Source: Rhizobium sp. NZLR1 (GTDB lineage Bacteria; Pseudomonadota; Alphaproteobacteria; Rhizobiales; Rhizobiaceae). From it: 64,000 nt of DNA. Position 1 is the first letter of the stretch, and every line of letters begins with the position of its first letter. The stretch covers positions 439,501 to 503,500 of the forward strand of contig NZ_CP071632.1 of the NCBI RefSeq assembly GCF_017357385.1. The letters are read 5' to 3'. Below are positions 51,872 through 60,673 of this stretch, piece after piece. Made by a program: the position numbers and the translations under genes. The notes beneath the pieces were generated by a model. That model did not search any database and was not told the origin of the DNA. It saw only the letters and a list, made by a program, of their open reading frames with translations.

Positions 51872-51928
51872 ATTATGATGTCATATATCATTATAACTTG
51901 ACTTATTGATGATGTATATCATTGATAA
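51872..51928. promoter_or_regulatory. Two operator-like dyads upstream of the NemR-like gene
   Basis: TATGATGTCATATATCATTA (51875-51894) and TGATGATGTATATCATTGA (51907-51925). The second is a near-copy of the dyad at 48712-48733, suggesting common regulation of both TetR loci. Confidence 0.5.
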
Positions 51929-52020
51929 TTGCGGCCGGCACAGGCTCGTACCTCATGGCAGACACGCATCTCATCGCACCGGCCCGTTTCGCCGCCGCCA
52001 GAAGACGTGCCGATCACGCT

Positions 52021-53106
52021 CTACGATCTGACCCCGACCGAGACGCGCGTCGTCCTCAATTGCCGCGGCGACTGGTTGAATTTCTGGCGGAAAGCGGTTG
52101 CGAAATGTGCCGCATCGGAAAAGCCGGTCTCGAAGGCGATCTGCGTCATCGAGAGCGTGCTGTTTTCCACCAGAAAGCGGGCGTAACGCAGGCGGGTCTC
52201 GATGATGAACCGCTTCGGCGTCATGCCGATGCCTTGCTGGAACAGGCGCCCGAACTGACGCGGCGACAGGCCGATCATGCTGGCTGCCTGCTCGGGTGAT
52301 ACGTCACGGCCCTTGCGACTCTCGATCAAAACGACCGCGCGCTGAATTCGGGAATCCTCGACATGACGAAAGCTGGAAACCCGACCGTGGTCGAAAGCGC
52401 TCAAGCCCTTGTGCTCGGTCAGCGACAGCTGGTGAACTGCCTTGGCCGCCCGGTCAGGCCCGCAATGGGTGCCAATGAGTTCTGTCATCAGTGACAGGAT
52501 CGAGACGCCGCCGGGAACGGTGATGCGGCCGTTCTCGATCAGGAAGTCGTCGCGCGTCGAGAATGCCTGGCGCGGAAATGCGATCTTGAAATCCTCGGCA
52601 TGGAAGGGATGAACGGAGGCTTTACGCCCGGTCAGCAGACCTTCTTGGGCGAGTACGAAGACGCCGGTGCAGACGCCGATCACCGGGACGCCGGCGGATG
52701 CGGCGACCCGCAGGTAGTCGCGGTGCTTGCTGGGTGCTGCGCGTAGATGCGGCAGGAGTCCGCCGATGACGGCGATATAGTCGAAGTCCGTCGGGTTGAT
52801 ATAGGGCGCATCGGGCTGCACGCGGATGCCGCAACTCGCCACCGCGGCGTGGCCCGGCGCTCCCATGATCGACCAGCGGCAATGCAGGGGCCGGGAGTTG
52901 TCGGCGAAATCGGCGGCATGCCGCAAGGGCTCGACGATCCCGGTCAGCGACATCATCGGGAAGCTCGGCCAGAGCAGAATGCCGATGGAGAGATCGGCCT
53001 TGCGGTCTCGGGCGGCCAAAAGCCGTTCGGCCCACAAGCCATCGAGCCAGCGGACATAGTCCGGCTCGCTGGCACGTGCATCTGAAAGGGTGGCGTCTGC
53101 GTCCAT
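52021..53106 (-). CDS. GlxA-type AraC regulator (DJ-1/PfpI domain plus helix-turn-helix)
   Basis: A 361-aa regulator. The N-terminal glutamine-amidotransferase-like DJ-1/PfpI domain (about 40-215) carries PVIGVCTGVFVLAQEGLLTG with the nucleophile-position Cys. The C-terminal AraC double helix-turn-helix (about 260-350) includes AASMIGLSPRQFGRLFQQGI and MTQIAFETGFSDAAHFATAF. GlxA-type activators usually control catabolism of methylated or D-amino compounds. It is divergent from the amino-acid ABC operon, 162 bp away, and is its likely activator. Confidence 0.87.
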   Translation of the reverse strand: MDADATLSDARASEPDYVRWLDGLWAERLLAARDRKADLSIGILLWPSFPMMSLTGIVEPLRHAADFADNSRPLHCRWSIMGAPGHAAVASCGIRVQPDAPYINPTDFDYIAVIGGLLPHLRAAPSKHRDYLRVAASAGVPVIGVCTGVFVLAQEGLLTGRKASVHPFHAEDFKIAFPRQAFSTRDDFLIENGRITVPGGVSILSLMTELIGTHCGPDRAAKAVHQLSLTEHKGLSAFDHGRVSSFRHVEDSRIQRAVVLIESRKGRDVSPEQAASMIGLSPRQFGRLFQQGIGMTPKRFIIETRLRYARFLVENSTLSMTQIAFETGFSDAAHFATAFRQKFNQSPRQLRTTRVSVGVRS

Positions 53107-53268
53107 GCCCGGCCGACCTTAGATCAGCCGTGTCGCTATTTCAAAGAAAATGTCCGATTTCTAAAATTCAACGCCGCCTTTCGGTGGCAAGCTCTCTCTC
53201 GTCGAACTCGACATCCGGGGACAAGACCCACGGACCGGGGAACTAAAAACAAATCAAGGATCAGAACA

Positions 53269-54147
53269 ATGGCACTTTCTCTTTCGAGAAGGGTGGTGAT
53301 GTGCGCGCTGCTGGCAGGCAGCTTCATGGCATGGGCACCGCTCGCAAACGCATTCGAACTTGCCGAGCAGGGCAAGCTGACGGTCGCATTTACCGGCGAC
53401 ATGCCGGGCTCCGGCTGGCAGGACGGCAAGCTGATCGGTTATGACGGCGAGATTATGCAGCGCATCGCCGACAAGCTCGGCCTCAAGATACAACCGGCCC
53501 TCATGGAATGGTCGGGTACGATCGCCTCCGTTCAGTCCGGTCGCGTCGACGTGATGCTCGGCACGATGGGCTGGACCGAGAAGCGTACGAAGATCATGAC
53601 GTTGTCTGAGCCGATCCATTATTTCAAGAACGGCATCATGCAATCGAACAAGACGAACTGGGACAAGCTTTCCGACCTGGAAGGCAAGAAGGTCGGCACG
53701 ATCACCGGCTTCTCCTTTGTCCCGGAACTGAAGACGATCAAGGGCCTTGAGCTCTCACTCTACGACACCTCCGACGCCGCCGTGCGCGATCTTATTGCCG
53801 GGCGTATCGATGCCGTCATCGGCGACCCGCCGGTGGTTTCCTACGCCATCAAGCAGAACCCGGATTGGAACATGCACTTCCTCGCCTTCACAGACAACAG
53901 CGCGGATTTCCCGCTGCTTACCGGGCTCGGTCAGGTCGTCTACGGTCTCAACCAGAAGAACGACGATCTGCGCCAGAAGATGGACGCGATCATCGCCGAT
54001 ATGTGGAAGAGCTGTGAGATGAAGGACATCGGCGCACGCTACGGATTGTCCGCCGATGTCTGGTTTAAGCCGGTGGGTGCAAACTTCCGTGCCGGCGTCG
54101 ACCGCCCCGGCGATTACAAGCTTCCGTCCTGCGCAGCCGGCGGCTGA
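53269..54147 (+). CDS. Amino-acid/opine-type ABC transporter substrate-binding protein
   Basis: A 292-aa periplasmic binding protein of the SBP_bac_3 family with a signal peptide (VVMCALLAGSFMAWAPLANA). The domain includes KLTVAFTGDMPGSGWQ, LIGYDGEIMQRIADKLGLKI and RVDVMLGTMGWTEKRTK, with LEGKKVGTITG as the hinge. Ligands of this family are amino acids and derivatives. Downstream genes suggest a gamma-glutamyl or D-amino compound. Confidence 0.86.
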   Translation: MALSLSRRVVMCALLAGSFMAWAPLANAFELAEQGKLTVAFTGDMPGSGWQDGKLIGYDGEIMQRIADKLGLKIQPALMEWSGTIASVQSGRVDVMLGTMGWTEKRTKIMTLSEPIHYFKNGIMQSNKTNWDKLSDLEGKKVGTITGFSFVPELKTIKGLELSLYDTSDAAVRDLIAGRIDAVIGDPPVVSYAIKQNPDWNMHFLAFTDNSADFPLLTGLGQVVYGLNQKNDDLRQKMDAIIADMWKSCEMKDIGARYGLSADVWFKPVGANFRAGVDRPGDYKLPSCAAGG

Positions 54148-54154
54148 CCGGGCT

Positions 54155-54191
54155 GACGGATGAAGGCTGCGGCAAGCGGCTTTCATCCGTC
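54155..54191 (+). terminator. Intergenic hairpin after the binding-protein gene
   Basis: GACGGATGAA / TTCATCCGTC arms with further GC pairing inside. No T-run. Such hairpins after binding-protein genes usually protect the upstream mRNA and lower downstream expression. Confidence 0.6.
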
Positions 54192-54227
54192 CTCTTCGCC
54201 AAGACACAACAGCATAAGGAAACGGCG

Positions 54228-54980
54228 ATGAATGCGCTTTTGAGCGTTGCGGGCCTGCGCAAGAGTTATGGCCCTGTCGAAGTCCTGAGGGGAATCGATT
54301 TTACCGTCGCAGCCGGTGAGAAGATTGCCCTGATCGGCCCCTCGGGCTCCGGGAAATCTACCTGTCTGCGCTGCGTGAATTTTCTGGAGAAACCGAGTGC
54401 TGGTGAGATCAGCCTCGATGGCGAGCGGATCGGCGTTCGCAACGGCCAGGTGATGAGAGACCGGCAGCTTGCGCCACAGCGCGCCGAGATGGGCATGGTC
54501 TTCCAGCTCTTCAATCTCTGGCCGCATCTCTCGGTGACGGAAAACGTTGCGATCGCGGCGCGCAAGGTCCGCGGTCTGACTGCCGTCGAGGCGCGCGAAT
54601 TGGCCTTGGAGATGTTGGCGAAAGTGCACATGACGCACCGCGCCGATGCTTCACCGCTGGAGCTGTCCGGCGGGCAGCAGCAGCGTGTGGCCATCGCGCG
54701 GGCGCTCGCCCAGAAGCCGAAGCTCATGCTTTTCGACGAACCGACCTCAGCCCTTGATCCCGAACTGGTCCATGAAGTTCTGAAAGTGATGGAAGAGCTC
54801 GCGGCCGAAGGACGCACGATGCTGATCGTCACGCACGAGATTGCCTTTGCCCGCGACATCGCCGACCGGGTGCTGTTCCTCGACGGCGGAAAGATCGTCG
54901 AAGCCGGACCGGCGCGCCAGGTCATTACCGCTCCGCGCGAGGCACGCACGCAAGCGTTTCTCAACAAGATCCGGCACTAG
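54228..54980 (+). CDS. Amino-acid ABC transporter ATP-binding protein
   Basis: A 250-aa PAAT-family ATPase. Walker A GPSGSGKST, Q loop MVFQLFNLWPH, signature LSGGQQQRVAIARA, Walker B LMLFDEPTSALD, H loop IVTHE. It energises the two permeases that follow; the next start is 5 bp after this stop. Confidence 0.93.
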   Translation: MNALLSVAGLRKSYGPVEVLRGIDFTVAAGEKIALIGPSGSGKSTCLRCVNFLEKPSAGEISLDGERIGVRNGQVMRDRQLAPQRAEMGMVFQLFNLWPHLSVTENVAIAARKVRGLTAVEARELALEMLAKVHMTHRADASPLELSGGQQQRVAIARALAQKPKLMLFDEPTSALDPELVHEVLKVMEELAAEGRTMLIVTHEIAFARDIADRVLFLDGGKIVEAGPARQVITAPREARTQAFLNKIRH

Positions 54981-54985
54981 GCGCC

Positions 54986-55645
54986 ATGAGCGGATTCTCG
55001 CTATTCTTCTCCGTCGTCCAGGGGCTCGCCGCCGGGCTTGAGGTAACGGTCTTGGTTACGGTGGCCTCGCTGGCTTTTGCAACCGGCATCGGCTTCCTTC
55101 TCGCCCTCGTCAGGCAATTCACAGCGATCAGGTTCGTCAATATGGCGATCGACGCCTATTGCGAAATCCTCTGCAACGTACCGGCCCTGACGCATCTGTT
55201 CATCCTCTACTTCGGGCTTGCCAGCATTGGCGTGAGGCTGACGTCGATTGCCGCCGCCATTCTGGGCCTCGGGCTTATCGGCGCAGCCACTACCTCAGCG
55301 ATCTTCCGCGCCGGTTTCGCCGCTTTGCCAAAAGGGCAGGCGGAGGCGTCGCTTGCTGCAGGGTTGACACCGCTCCAGACGATTTTCGAAATTCTGACGC
55401 CGCAGGCCATGCGGATCGCCCTGCCGGCGCTCGGGAATTACGCGGTGCAGCTCCTCAAGGACACCTCCGTCGTCTCGGCCATCGCGGCGCCTGAAATCAT
55501 GTTCTTCGCCCGCTCCATGGTCACGTCGTCCTTCCAGACAACGATGATCTACGCGACGGCGGCGGCACTCTATCTGTTGCTGAGCCTGCCATTGATGCAG
55601 GCGACGCGATTCCTTGAAAGACGTTACGGGAGACTGAAAGGATGA
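54986..55645 (+). CDS. Amino-acid ABC transporter permease
   Basis: A 219-aa inner-membrane permease (HisM/GlnP type). Membrane helices begin at GLEVTVLVTVASLAFATGIG. The EAA-type loop reads LPKGQAEASLAAGLTPLQTI, then PQAMRIALPALGN. It overlaps the second permease by 4 bp. Confidence 0.9.
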   Translation: MSGFSLFFSVVQGLAAGLEVTVLVTVASLAFATGIGFLLALVRQFTAIRFVNMAIDAYCEILCNVPALTHLFILYFGLASIGVRLTSIAAAILGLGLIGAATTSAIFRAGFAALPKGQAEASLAAGLTPLQTIFEILTPQAMRIALPALGNYAVQLLKDTSVVSAIAAPEIMFFARSMVTSSFQTTMIYATAAALYLLLSLPLMQATRFLERRYGRLKG

Positions 55646-56301
55646 GCGGGTTCTTCGCACCCTACCGCGACTATGGTGGCGAATGGCTGCCCTTGTTGTT
55701 GCGGGCAATGATGAATACGGCAGTGCTTTCCGTGTGCGCCTTTGCTCTGGCGCTCGTGCTCGGTTTGCTGCTTTCGCTGTGCCAGAGATCAAGTTTCGCG
55801 GCGCTACGGCATTTCGCGGCACTTTATGTGACGGTCGCGCGCGGCGTGCCGCTGCTCGCGGTGCTGTTTCTGCTTTACTTCGGCCTGCCGGGCATTGGGA
55901 TCGTCTTCGATGCCTTCGGCGCGGCGATCGCAGGTTTGGCGTTGTGTTTTGCGGCTCAGATCGCCGAACTCTTCCGGGCCGGACTGAAGGCGATCCCGGC
56001 GGGGCAGAGCGAGGCGGCCCTGGCCGTCGGTCTCACGCAGGTTCAGAGCTTCCGGCTGATCATCCTCCCCCAGGTCGTCCGCGTCATCCTGGCCCCGATG
56101 ATCGTCACCTTCGTCGCGCTTCTCAAGGATTCCTCGCTCGCATCGCTGATCACCGTCAACGAGCTGGTTCTGACCGGCCGGGCGATGGCGACCGAGTATT
56201 TTCTGCCGCTGCAGATCTATGTGGCGGTTGGCCTCTGCTACTTCGCGATCGCCTGGCCGTTTTCGGTCTTCTCCCGCCGGCTTGCCGTGCCCACCCGCTA
56301 A
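55642..56301 (+). CDS. Amino-acid ABC transporter permease
   Basis: A 219-aa inner-membrane permease paired with the previous one. Helices include LLLRAMMNTAVLSVCAFALA. The coupling loop is IPAGQSEAALAVGLTQVQSF, followed by LPQVVRVILAPM. The start overlaps the preceding stop (ATGA). Confidence 0.9.
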   Translation: MSGFFAPYRDYGGEWLPLLLRAMMNTAVLSVCAFALALVLGLLLSLCQRSSFAALRHFAALYVTVARGVPLLAVLFLLYFGLPGIGIVFDAFGAAIAGLALCFAAQIAELFRAGLKAIPAGQSEAALAVGLTQVQSFRLIILPQVVRVILAPMIVTFVALLKDSSLASLITVNELVLTGRAMATEYFLPLQIYVAVGLCYFAIAWPFSVFSRRLAVPTR

Positions 56302-56321
56302 TTCATCACAAGGCTCAGATC

Positions 56322-57548
56322 ATGACCACCGATATGACCGTTGCCGCGGTCACCGCGTTTCGTTCCGCCGCGCCGGCACGCAAGGCCCGCCCCCTCATTC
56401 TTATAACGCCCGATCTCGGCGAGACGCCGCAAAAGCCGACCGAGTGCGAATATGTGGTGCGGTCGAACTATGCCGAGGCAATCACCAGCGCCGGCGGGGT
56501 CCCGATGATCCTGCCCTATGACGCCGAAAACATCGATGCGGCGCTGGCGCTCGCCGATGGTGTCGTTCTGACCGGCTCCCGTCCGGGTGCTGAAGTGGCT
56601 GATCGGCGCCGCGACTTCGAGCGTCAGCTGGTGGCCAAGGCCCTGACGACAGGCAAACCGCTCCTCGGTATCTGCCATGGCATGCAGTTGATCGGCGAGT
56701 GCCTTGGCGGAGAGTTCCTGAGCGAGCTTCCGGCCGCCGGCATTTCGCACATCCCGCAGGACCTGCCCGATGAACTGGCGCACGAGATCATCGTCGAGCC
56801 GGACAGCCTGCTTGCCGGCTGGGTCGGGACAGGACCGACCCGGGTCAACAGCCTGCATCGCCATGCGCTGTCCGGTCACGGGCGCTTTCGCGTCATCGCG
56901 CGGGCACCCGATGGGATCATCGAGGCATTCGAGGGCGAGACGGAGGCATTTTGCCTGGGTGTCCAGTGGCATCCGGAATACCGCCTGACGGTCCTCGATC
57001 TGGAAATCCTCAAGGCTTTCGTCGCGCGCAGTGCCGAAGCCGGGGAAAGGAGAAGGGCGGAGCCCGGCATGAGCGGAAGCGATGCTGTGCGCAGGCGCCT
57101 TGCCGCCTTCGGCCTGGCCTTGCCGGAAGCCGCAATGCCGCCCGGGGCTTTCGCCGGCGCTGTTCGAACCGGCAATATCGTCACCGTGTCCGGTCAGGTG
57201 CCGGTGACCGATGGAGCCGTTCGGCGGACCGGTCGGCTCGGGACGGATGTCTCGATCGAGGAGGGCCGCGAATGCGCACGGATCTGCCTTCTCAACGTGC
57301 TTGCTCAGCTTGAGCGCGCCAGCGGTGGGTTCGACAAGGTGCGCGGCTTCGTGCGGCTTGCGGGCTATGTTGCCGCGACTGACGATTTTACCCGCCACGG
57401 CGCGGTCGTCGACGGCGCGTCCGAGCTGCTGCGCGATCTCTTTCCGGATCGGTGGGAGCATGCCCGCATTGCGATCGGCGTGTCATCTCTTCCGCGGGGC
57501 GTTCCGGTCGAAATCGAGCTGACCGCGCTTGTGGGAAACGAGGTGTGA
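56322..57548 (+). CDS. Peptidase C26 (class I glutamine amidotransferase-like) fused to RidA
   Basis: A 408-aa two-domain protein in one uninterrupted frame. Residues 1-240 form a PuuD-like gamma-glutamyl hydrolase, with the nucleophile Cys118 in GICHGMQLIGECLGG and the His217/Glu219 pair in GVQWHPEYR. Residues 250-408 form a RidA domain: GNIVTVSGQVPVTDG, then HARIAIGVSSLPRGVPVEIE with the conserved Arg. An ATG at residue 250 (57069) preceded by GGAG suggests two once-separate genes. PuuD-type enzymes release amines from gamma-glutamyl amides; RidA hydrolyses reactive imines. The DadA-like oxidase downstream would make such imines. Confidence 0.85.
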   Translation: MTTDMTVAAVTAFRSAAPARKARPLILITPDLGETPQKPTECEYVVRSNYAEAITSAGGVPMILPYDAENIDAALALADGVVLTGSRPGAEVADRRRDFERQLVAKALTTGKPLLGICHGMQLIGECLGGEFLSELPAAGISHIPQDLPDELAHEIIVEPDSLLAGWVGTGPTRVNSLHRHALSGHGRFRVIARAPDGIIEAFEGETEAFCLGVQWHPEYRLTVLDLEILKAFVARSAEAGERRRAEPGMSGSDAVRRRLAAFGLALPEAAMPPGAFAGAVRTGNIVTVSGQVPVTDGAVRRTGRLGTDVSIEEGRECARICLLNVLAQLERASGGFDKVRGFVRLAGYVAATDDFTRHGAVVDGASELLRDLFPDRWEHARIAIGVSSLPRGVPVEIELTALVGNEV

Positions 57549-57549
57549 C

Positions 57550-58773
57550 ATGGCGCGCATCGCGGTCATCGGCGCAGGCGTCATCGGCGTTTCCTCCGCC
57601 TACCTTTTGGCCAAGGCAGGGCACGATGTGACGCTTATCGATGCAGCAGCCGAACCCGGCAGCGGCGCCAGCGCCGGCAACGCCGCGCAGCTCTCCTGGG
57701 CCTATGGCGATGCGATGGCATCTCCCGGACTGCTCAGGCATCTGCCGGCCATCGCCCTCGGCCGCGATCCCGCGTTCCGGATTCGCTGGCAGCTGGACCC
57801 GGATTTTCTTCTCTGGGGGCTGCGCTTCCTCGCCAACGCACCATTTCCGCGATGGTGGAGCAATACGCAGGCCATTCTGGAACTCGCCGGAGAGTCCCGC
57901 CGCGAGCTCGCATTCCTGCTGGCGGAAACCGGTCTTTCCTTCGACTACCGGCTTGCGGGAAAGCTGCATCTCTATCCGGATCAGCGCAGCTTTGCCGCGG
58001 CCCGATCGGCCGTCTCGCGCAAGAATGCACTCGGATTCGAGCAGCACATGCTGTCGCGCGCAGAAGCCCGGGAAATCGAGCCTGCCCTTGCCGGCTACCA
58101 AGGCGAAATCGCCGGTGCGGTCTACACGCCGGGTGATGCGCTCGGCGATGCAGCCGGCTTTTGCCGTCAGCTGACACACCATATTGCACAGCATTACCGG
58201 GTTTCGCTCCTCTTCGGCCGGAAAGTGGCGGGTTTCTCGCGCGAGGCGGACAGACTTGCAGCCGTGAGGTTCGACGACCGGGAGGAACTCACGGTCGATG
58301 CCGCCGTCGTCGCTGCGGGGGCTCAGGTCCGTTTGCTTGCCACAGAGCTGCCGGAGGTCCGCCCGGTGCGTCCGGTGAGAGGCTATTCGCTGACCGTGCC
58401 GCGGACCGGCGCCGCACCCGCCATCAGCCTCACCGACGTCAAACGCAAGCTGGCTTTCGCATCGATCGGGGATCGTTTCCGCGTCGCCGGTCTTGCCGAT
58501 ATCGACCGCCCAGGCGCGGGCTTCGACCCAGCGCGTTTCGAAGCGCTGCGTAGCGCAGCGGCCGGTGTCCTGCCGGATCTCTTCAATAGCGGCGTCGTTC
58601 TGATGCGCTGGTCAGGCGAGCGGCCGATGACCCCGTCATCCCGCCCGATCATCGGGCCCTCCGAGCGTCTGAAAGGTGTTTACATCAACACCGGCCACGG
58701 GATGCTCGGCTGGACCTTAGCATTGGGCTCGGCCCGAAAAATGGTGGACCTGATCGGTATGCAGACGAGATGA
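57550..58773 (+). CDS. FAD-dependent D-amino-acid/opine-type dehydrogenase (DadA-like)
   Basis: A 407-aa DAO flavoprotein. The N-terminal motif is ARIAVIGAGVIGVSSAYLLA, followed by LIDAAAEPGSGASAGNAAQL. C-terminal FAD contacts are RPIIGPSERLKGVYINTGHG and MLGWTLALGSA. It starts 1 bp after the C26-RidA stop and ends the operon. It should oxidise an amine or D-amino acid brought in by the transporter, feeding electrons to quinones. The substrate is unknown. Confidence 0.83.
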   Translation: MARIAVIGAGVIGVSSAYLLAKAGHDVTLIDAAAEPGSGASAGNAAQLSWAYGDAMASPGLLRHLPAIALGRDPAFRIRWQLDPDFLLWGLRFLANAPFPRWWSNTQAILELAGESRRELAFLLAETGLSFDYRLAGKLHLYPDQRSFAAARSAVSRKNALGFEQHMLSRAEAREIEPALAGYQGEIAGAVYTPGDALGDAAGFCRQLTHHIAQHYRVSLLFGRKVAGFSREADRLAAVRFDDREELTVDAAVVAAGAQVRLLATELPEVRPVRPVRGYSLTVPRTGAAPAISLTDVKRKLAFASIGDRFRVAGLADIDRPGAGFDPARFEALRSAAAGVLPDLFNSGVVLMRWSGERPMTPSSRPIIGPSERLKGVYINTGHGMLGWTLALGSARKMVDLIGMQTR

Positions 58774-58787
58774 CGGCTAGACCATAG

Positions 58788-59258
58788 CTAATAAACGAAC
58801 GGATCTACCGCCGCCTGCGCGCCCGGCTCCTTCGGATAGATCACCCCCTTGCGCAGGATGATGTTGGCATAGAGCCTGGGCTCGCTTGTCTGGATCACCG
58901 CATGGGCGGCCTTCACCCGGACGTAGAAATCCGGGCCGATCAGCGGCATCACCTGGCGGTGCGGCTCGTGGTGGGCGCAGCAGTCGATCATCTCCTCATG
59001 CACCGGATCGAGCTTGTCGCGCTCGGTCTTGACGGTCGAGCGGAAGATTGCCTCGGGCACAAAATCATCGATCGGCAGCACGCTGAGCACGGCGTTGAGA
59101 ACGGGCACGAGATGGTGGCCGTCGAGCCGGATCAGCCGGCGCGCATGTTCGACGCCTGGGTAATTACCGTCGACGATGGCGATCTCGTCGCCGTGACCCA
59201 TGGCCCGAAGCGTAAAAAGCAGCTCCGGGCTCAACAGCGGATCAAGTCCTTTCAGCAT
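58788..59258 (-). CDS. RbsD/FucU-family sugar mutarotase
   Basis: A 156-aa protein of the RbsD/FucU transport family, which interconverts sugar anomers for uptake or metabolism. The N-terminus MLKGLDPLLSPELLFTLRAM with GHGDEIAIVDGNYP carries the catalytic His/Asp. The C-terminal LYANIILRKGVIYP supplies Tyr/Lys substrate contacts. It overlaps the ROK gene by 17 bp and is co-transcribed with it, so it probably serves the sugar of the frc system. Confidence 0.85.
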   Translation of the reverse strand: MLKGLDPLLSPELLFTLRAMGHGDEIAIVDGNYPGVEHARRLIRLDGHHLVPVLNAVLSVLPIDDFVPEAIFRSTVKTERDKLDPVHEEMIDCCAHHEPHRQVMPLIGPDFYVRVKAAHAVIQTSEPRLYANIILRKGVIYPKEPGAQAAVDPFVY

Positions 59259-60489
59259 GGTCTACCTCCTTGAAAAGTACGTTCTGGTCGGTGAGGTAAC
59301 GCGCAAAGATCGGCAGGCTGGCGCCGCCGATGGCGCGCGCCTGGGCGCCGACCGCGCCCTCGAGGATTTCGGGCATGACGACGCCCTGCAGGTCGAGCTT
59401 GGCGGCTTCGTCGATCGTCGCCTGCACCACGCGGCTGCGCACCCAATGGGGAAAACCGCCGTCGATCACAGCCGCGCTGAAATCGACGATCGAGGCGGCC
59501 GCGACGATCGCCTGCGCCAGCGCCTTGGCGCTATCCTGGATCCAGGCTTCCATCGGCTCGCCGAAATCCACCCAGTCGTCGGCCGAATACCACAGCGGCT
59601 CGGGATCGATGCCGCGCTCGCGCAGCATGTTTTCGAGCACGAAGATCGAGGCGATTTCGAGCAGCTGCATCGTCTCGCCGTTCTTGCCGCGCACCGGCAG
59701 TGGCCCGATTGCGCCTGCCGTCCCGGTGCGGCCGGAAAAGATCGCCGAATTCAAGACGATGCCGCCGCCGATGAAGGAGCCGATGAAGAAATAGACGAAA
59801 TCCGGATAGGACGGCCCGACGCCGAAGACCAGTTCGGCGCCGCAGGCGCTGGTCGCATCGTTCTGCATGAAGACCGGATGAGAGACGCGCGCGGCGATGT
59901 CGGCCTGCAGGTCGACCTCGCGCCAGACCTCCATGGCGCCGGCCGGCGCGCCGACCTCTTCGGCCCAATTCCAGAGCTCGAAGGGTGCGGCGATGCCGAG
60001 GCCGGCAATGCGGCCGCGCTGTTTTTCGTCGAGCCGGTCTTCGAGCTCCTGGATGCCCGAGGTGACGAAGGCGAGGATTTCATCCGGCAGCGGGTAGGCA
60101 TAGGTCCGGTGCAGCTGCATGCGGATGCGGCCGACGAAATCCATCAGCACCAGATCGGCGCTGCGCCGGCCCATCTTCAGGCCGAAGGAATAGACGGCGT
60201 CGGCATTGAGATGCATCGGGATCGACGGCTGGCCGACCCGGCCGCGCACCGGCGCCCCGCGCGACAGCAGCCCTTCCTTTTCCAGGACCCGCATGATGAC
60301 GGAGACGGTCTGCGCCGACAGCCCGCTGCGGCGCGCGATATCGGCCTTCGACAGCGCGCCGTAAAGACGCACCAGCGACAGCACGAGCCGTTCATTATAG
60401 GCCCGTACCCTGACCTGGTTCGCACCGCCGGCCGGATTCAGAATAGGTGGCGGGACCGGTGTGTGTTCCGGTCCATCCAAGGACGACAT
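59242..60489 (-). CDS. frcR: ROK-family repressor, probable FrcR
   Basis: A 415-aa NagC/Mlc-type regulator. The N-terminal winged helix-turn-helix (about 35-90) contains GALSKADIARRSGLSAQTVS. The ROK sugar-binding domain follows with VFMQNDATSACGAELVFG, FVYFFIGSFIGGGIVLN and the SGRTGTAGAIGPLPV loop. It is divergent from the frcB operon, the place of the regulator in rhizobial frc loci. It probably represses fructose uptake when inducer is absent. The symbol is by position and family. Confidence 0.82.
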   Translation of the reverse strand: MSSLDGPEHTPVPPPILNPAGGANQVRVRAYNERLVLSLVRLYGALSKADIARRSGLSAQTVSVIMRVLEKEGLLSRGAPVRGRVGQPSIPMHLNADAVYSFGLKMGRRSADLVLMDFVGRIRMQLHRTYAYPLPDEILAFVTSGIQELEDRLDEKQRGRIAGLGIAAPFELWNWAEEVGAPAGAMEVWREVDLQADIAARVSHPVFMQNDATSACGAELVFGVGPSYPDFVYFFIGSFIGGGIVLNSAIFSGRTGTAGAIGPLPVRGKNGETMQLLEIASIFVLENMLRERGIDPEPLWYSADDWVDFGEPMEAWIQDSAKALAQAIVAAASIVDFSAAVIDGGFPHWVRSRVVQATIDEAAKLDLQGVVMPEILEGAVGAQARAIGGASLPIFARYLTDQNVLFKEVDHAERT

Positions 60490-60516
60490 GACCGCTCCTC
60501 CCGATCGTTGGCCCTA

Positions 60517-60616
60517 CTGCATAATTCCTTAAGTCGGGATCGATTTAAGGACAAAATTATGCAGCACTTCAAAGTGCTACAGCGTCCTTTGCGCGTCGAA
60601 GACGCGCGGCGCTGTA
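60517..60616. repeat. Rhizobial palindromic intergenic repeat (second family)
   Basis: Three stem-loops in tandem: TGCATAATTcCTTAA / TTAAGGacaaAATTATGCA (60518-60562), GCACTT / AAGTGC (60562-60577), and TACAGCG...GCGCGTC / GACGCGC...CGCTGTA (60578-60616). Sequence of this type recurs in rhizobial genomes. It occupies much of the 328-bp gap between the ROK gene and frcB. Confidence 0.75.
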
Positions 60617-60673
60617 TGCCTGATTTCCACGGAGCATGCCATATCGAATTAATAATTCAATTGGATTTATTTA

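Noticed and set aside
55683..56321. Upstream extension of the C26-RidA frame
   Set aside because: Overlaps the second permease in another frame and lacks family character; the ATG at 56322 starts the C26 domain.
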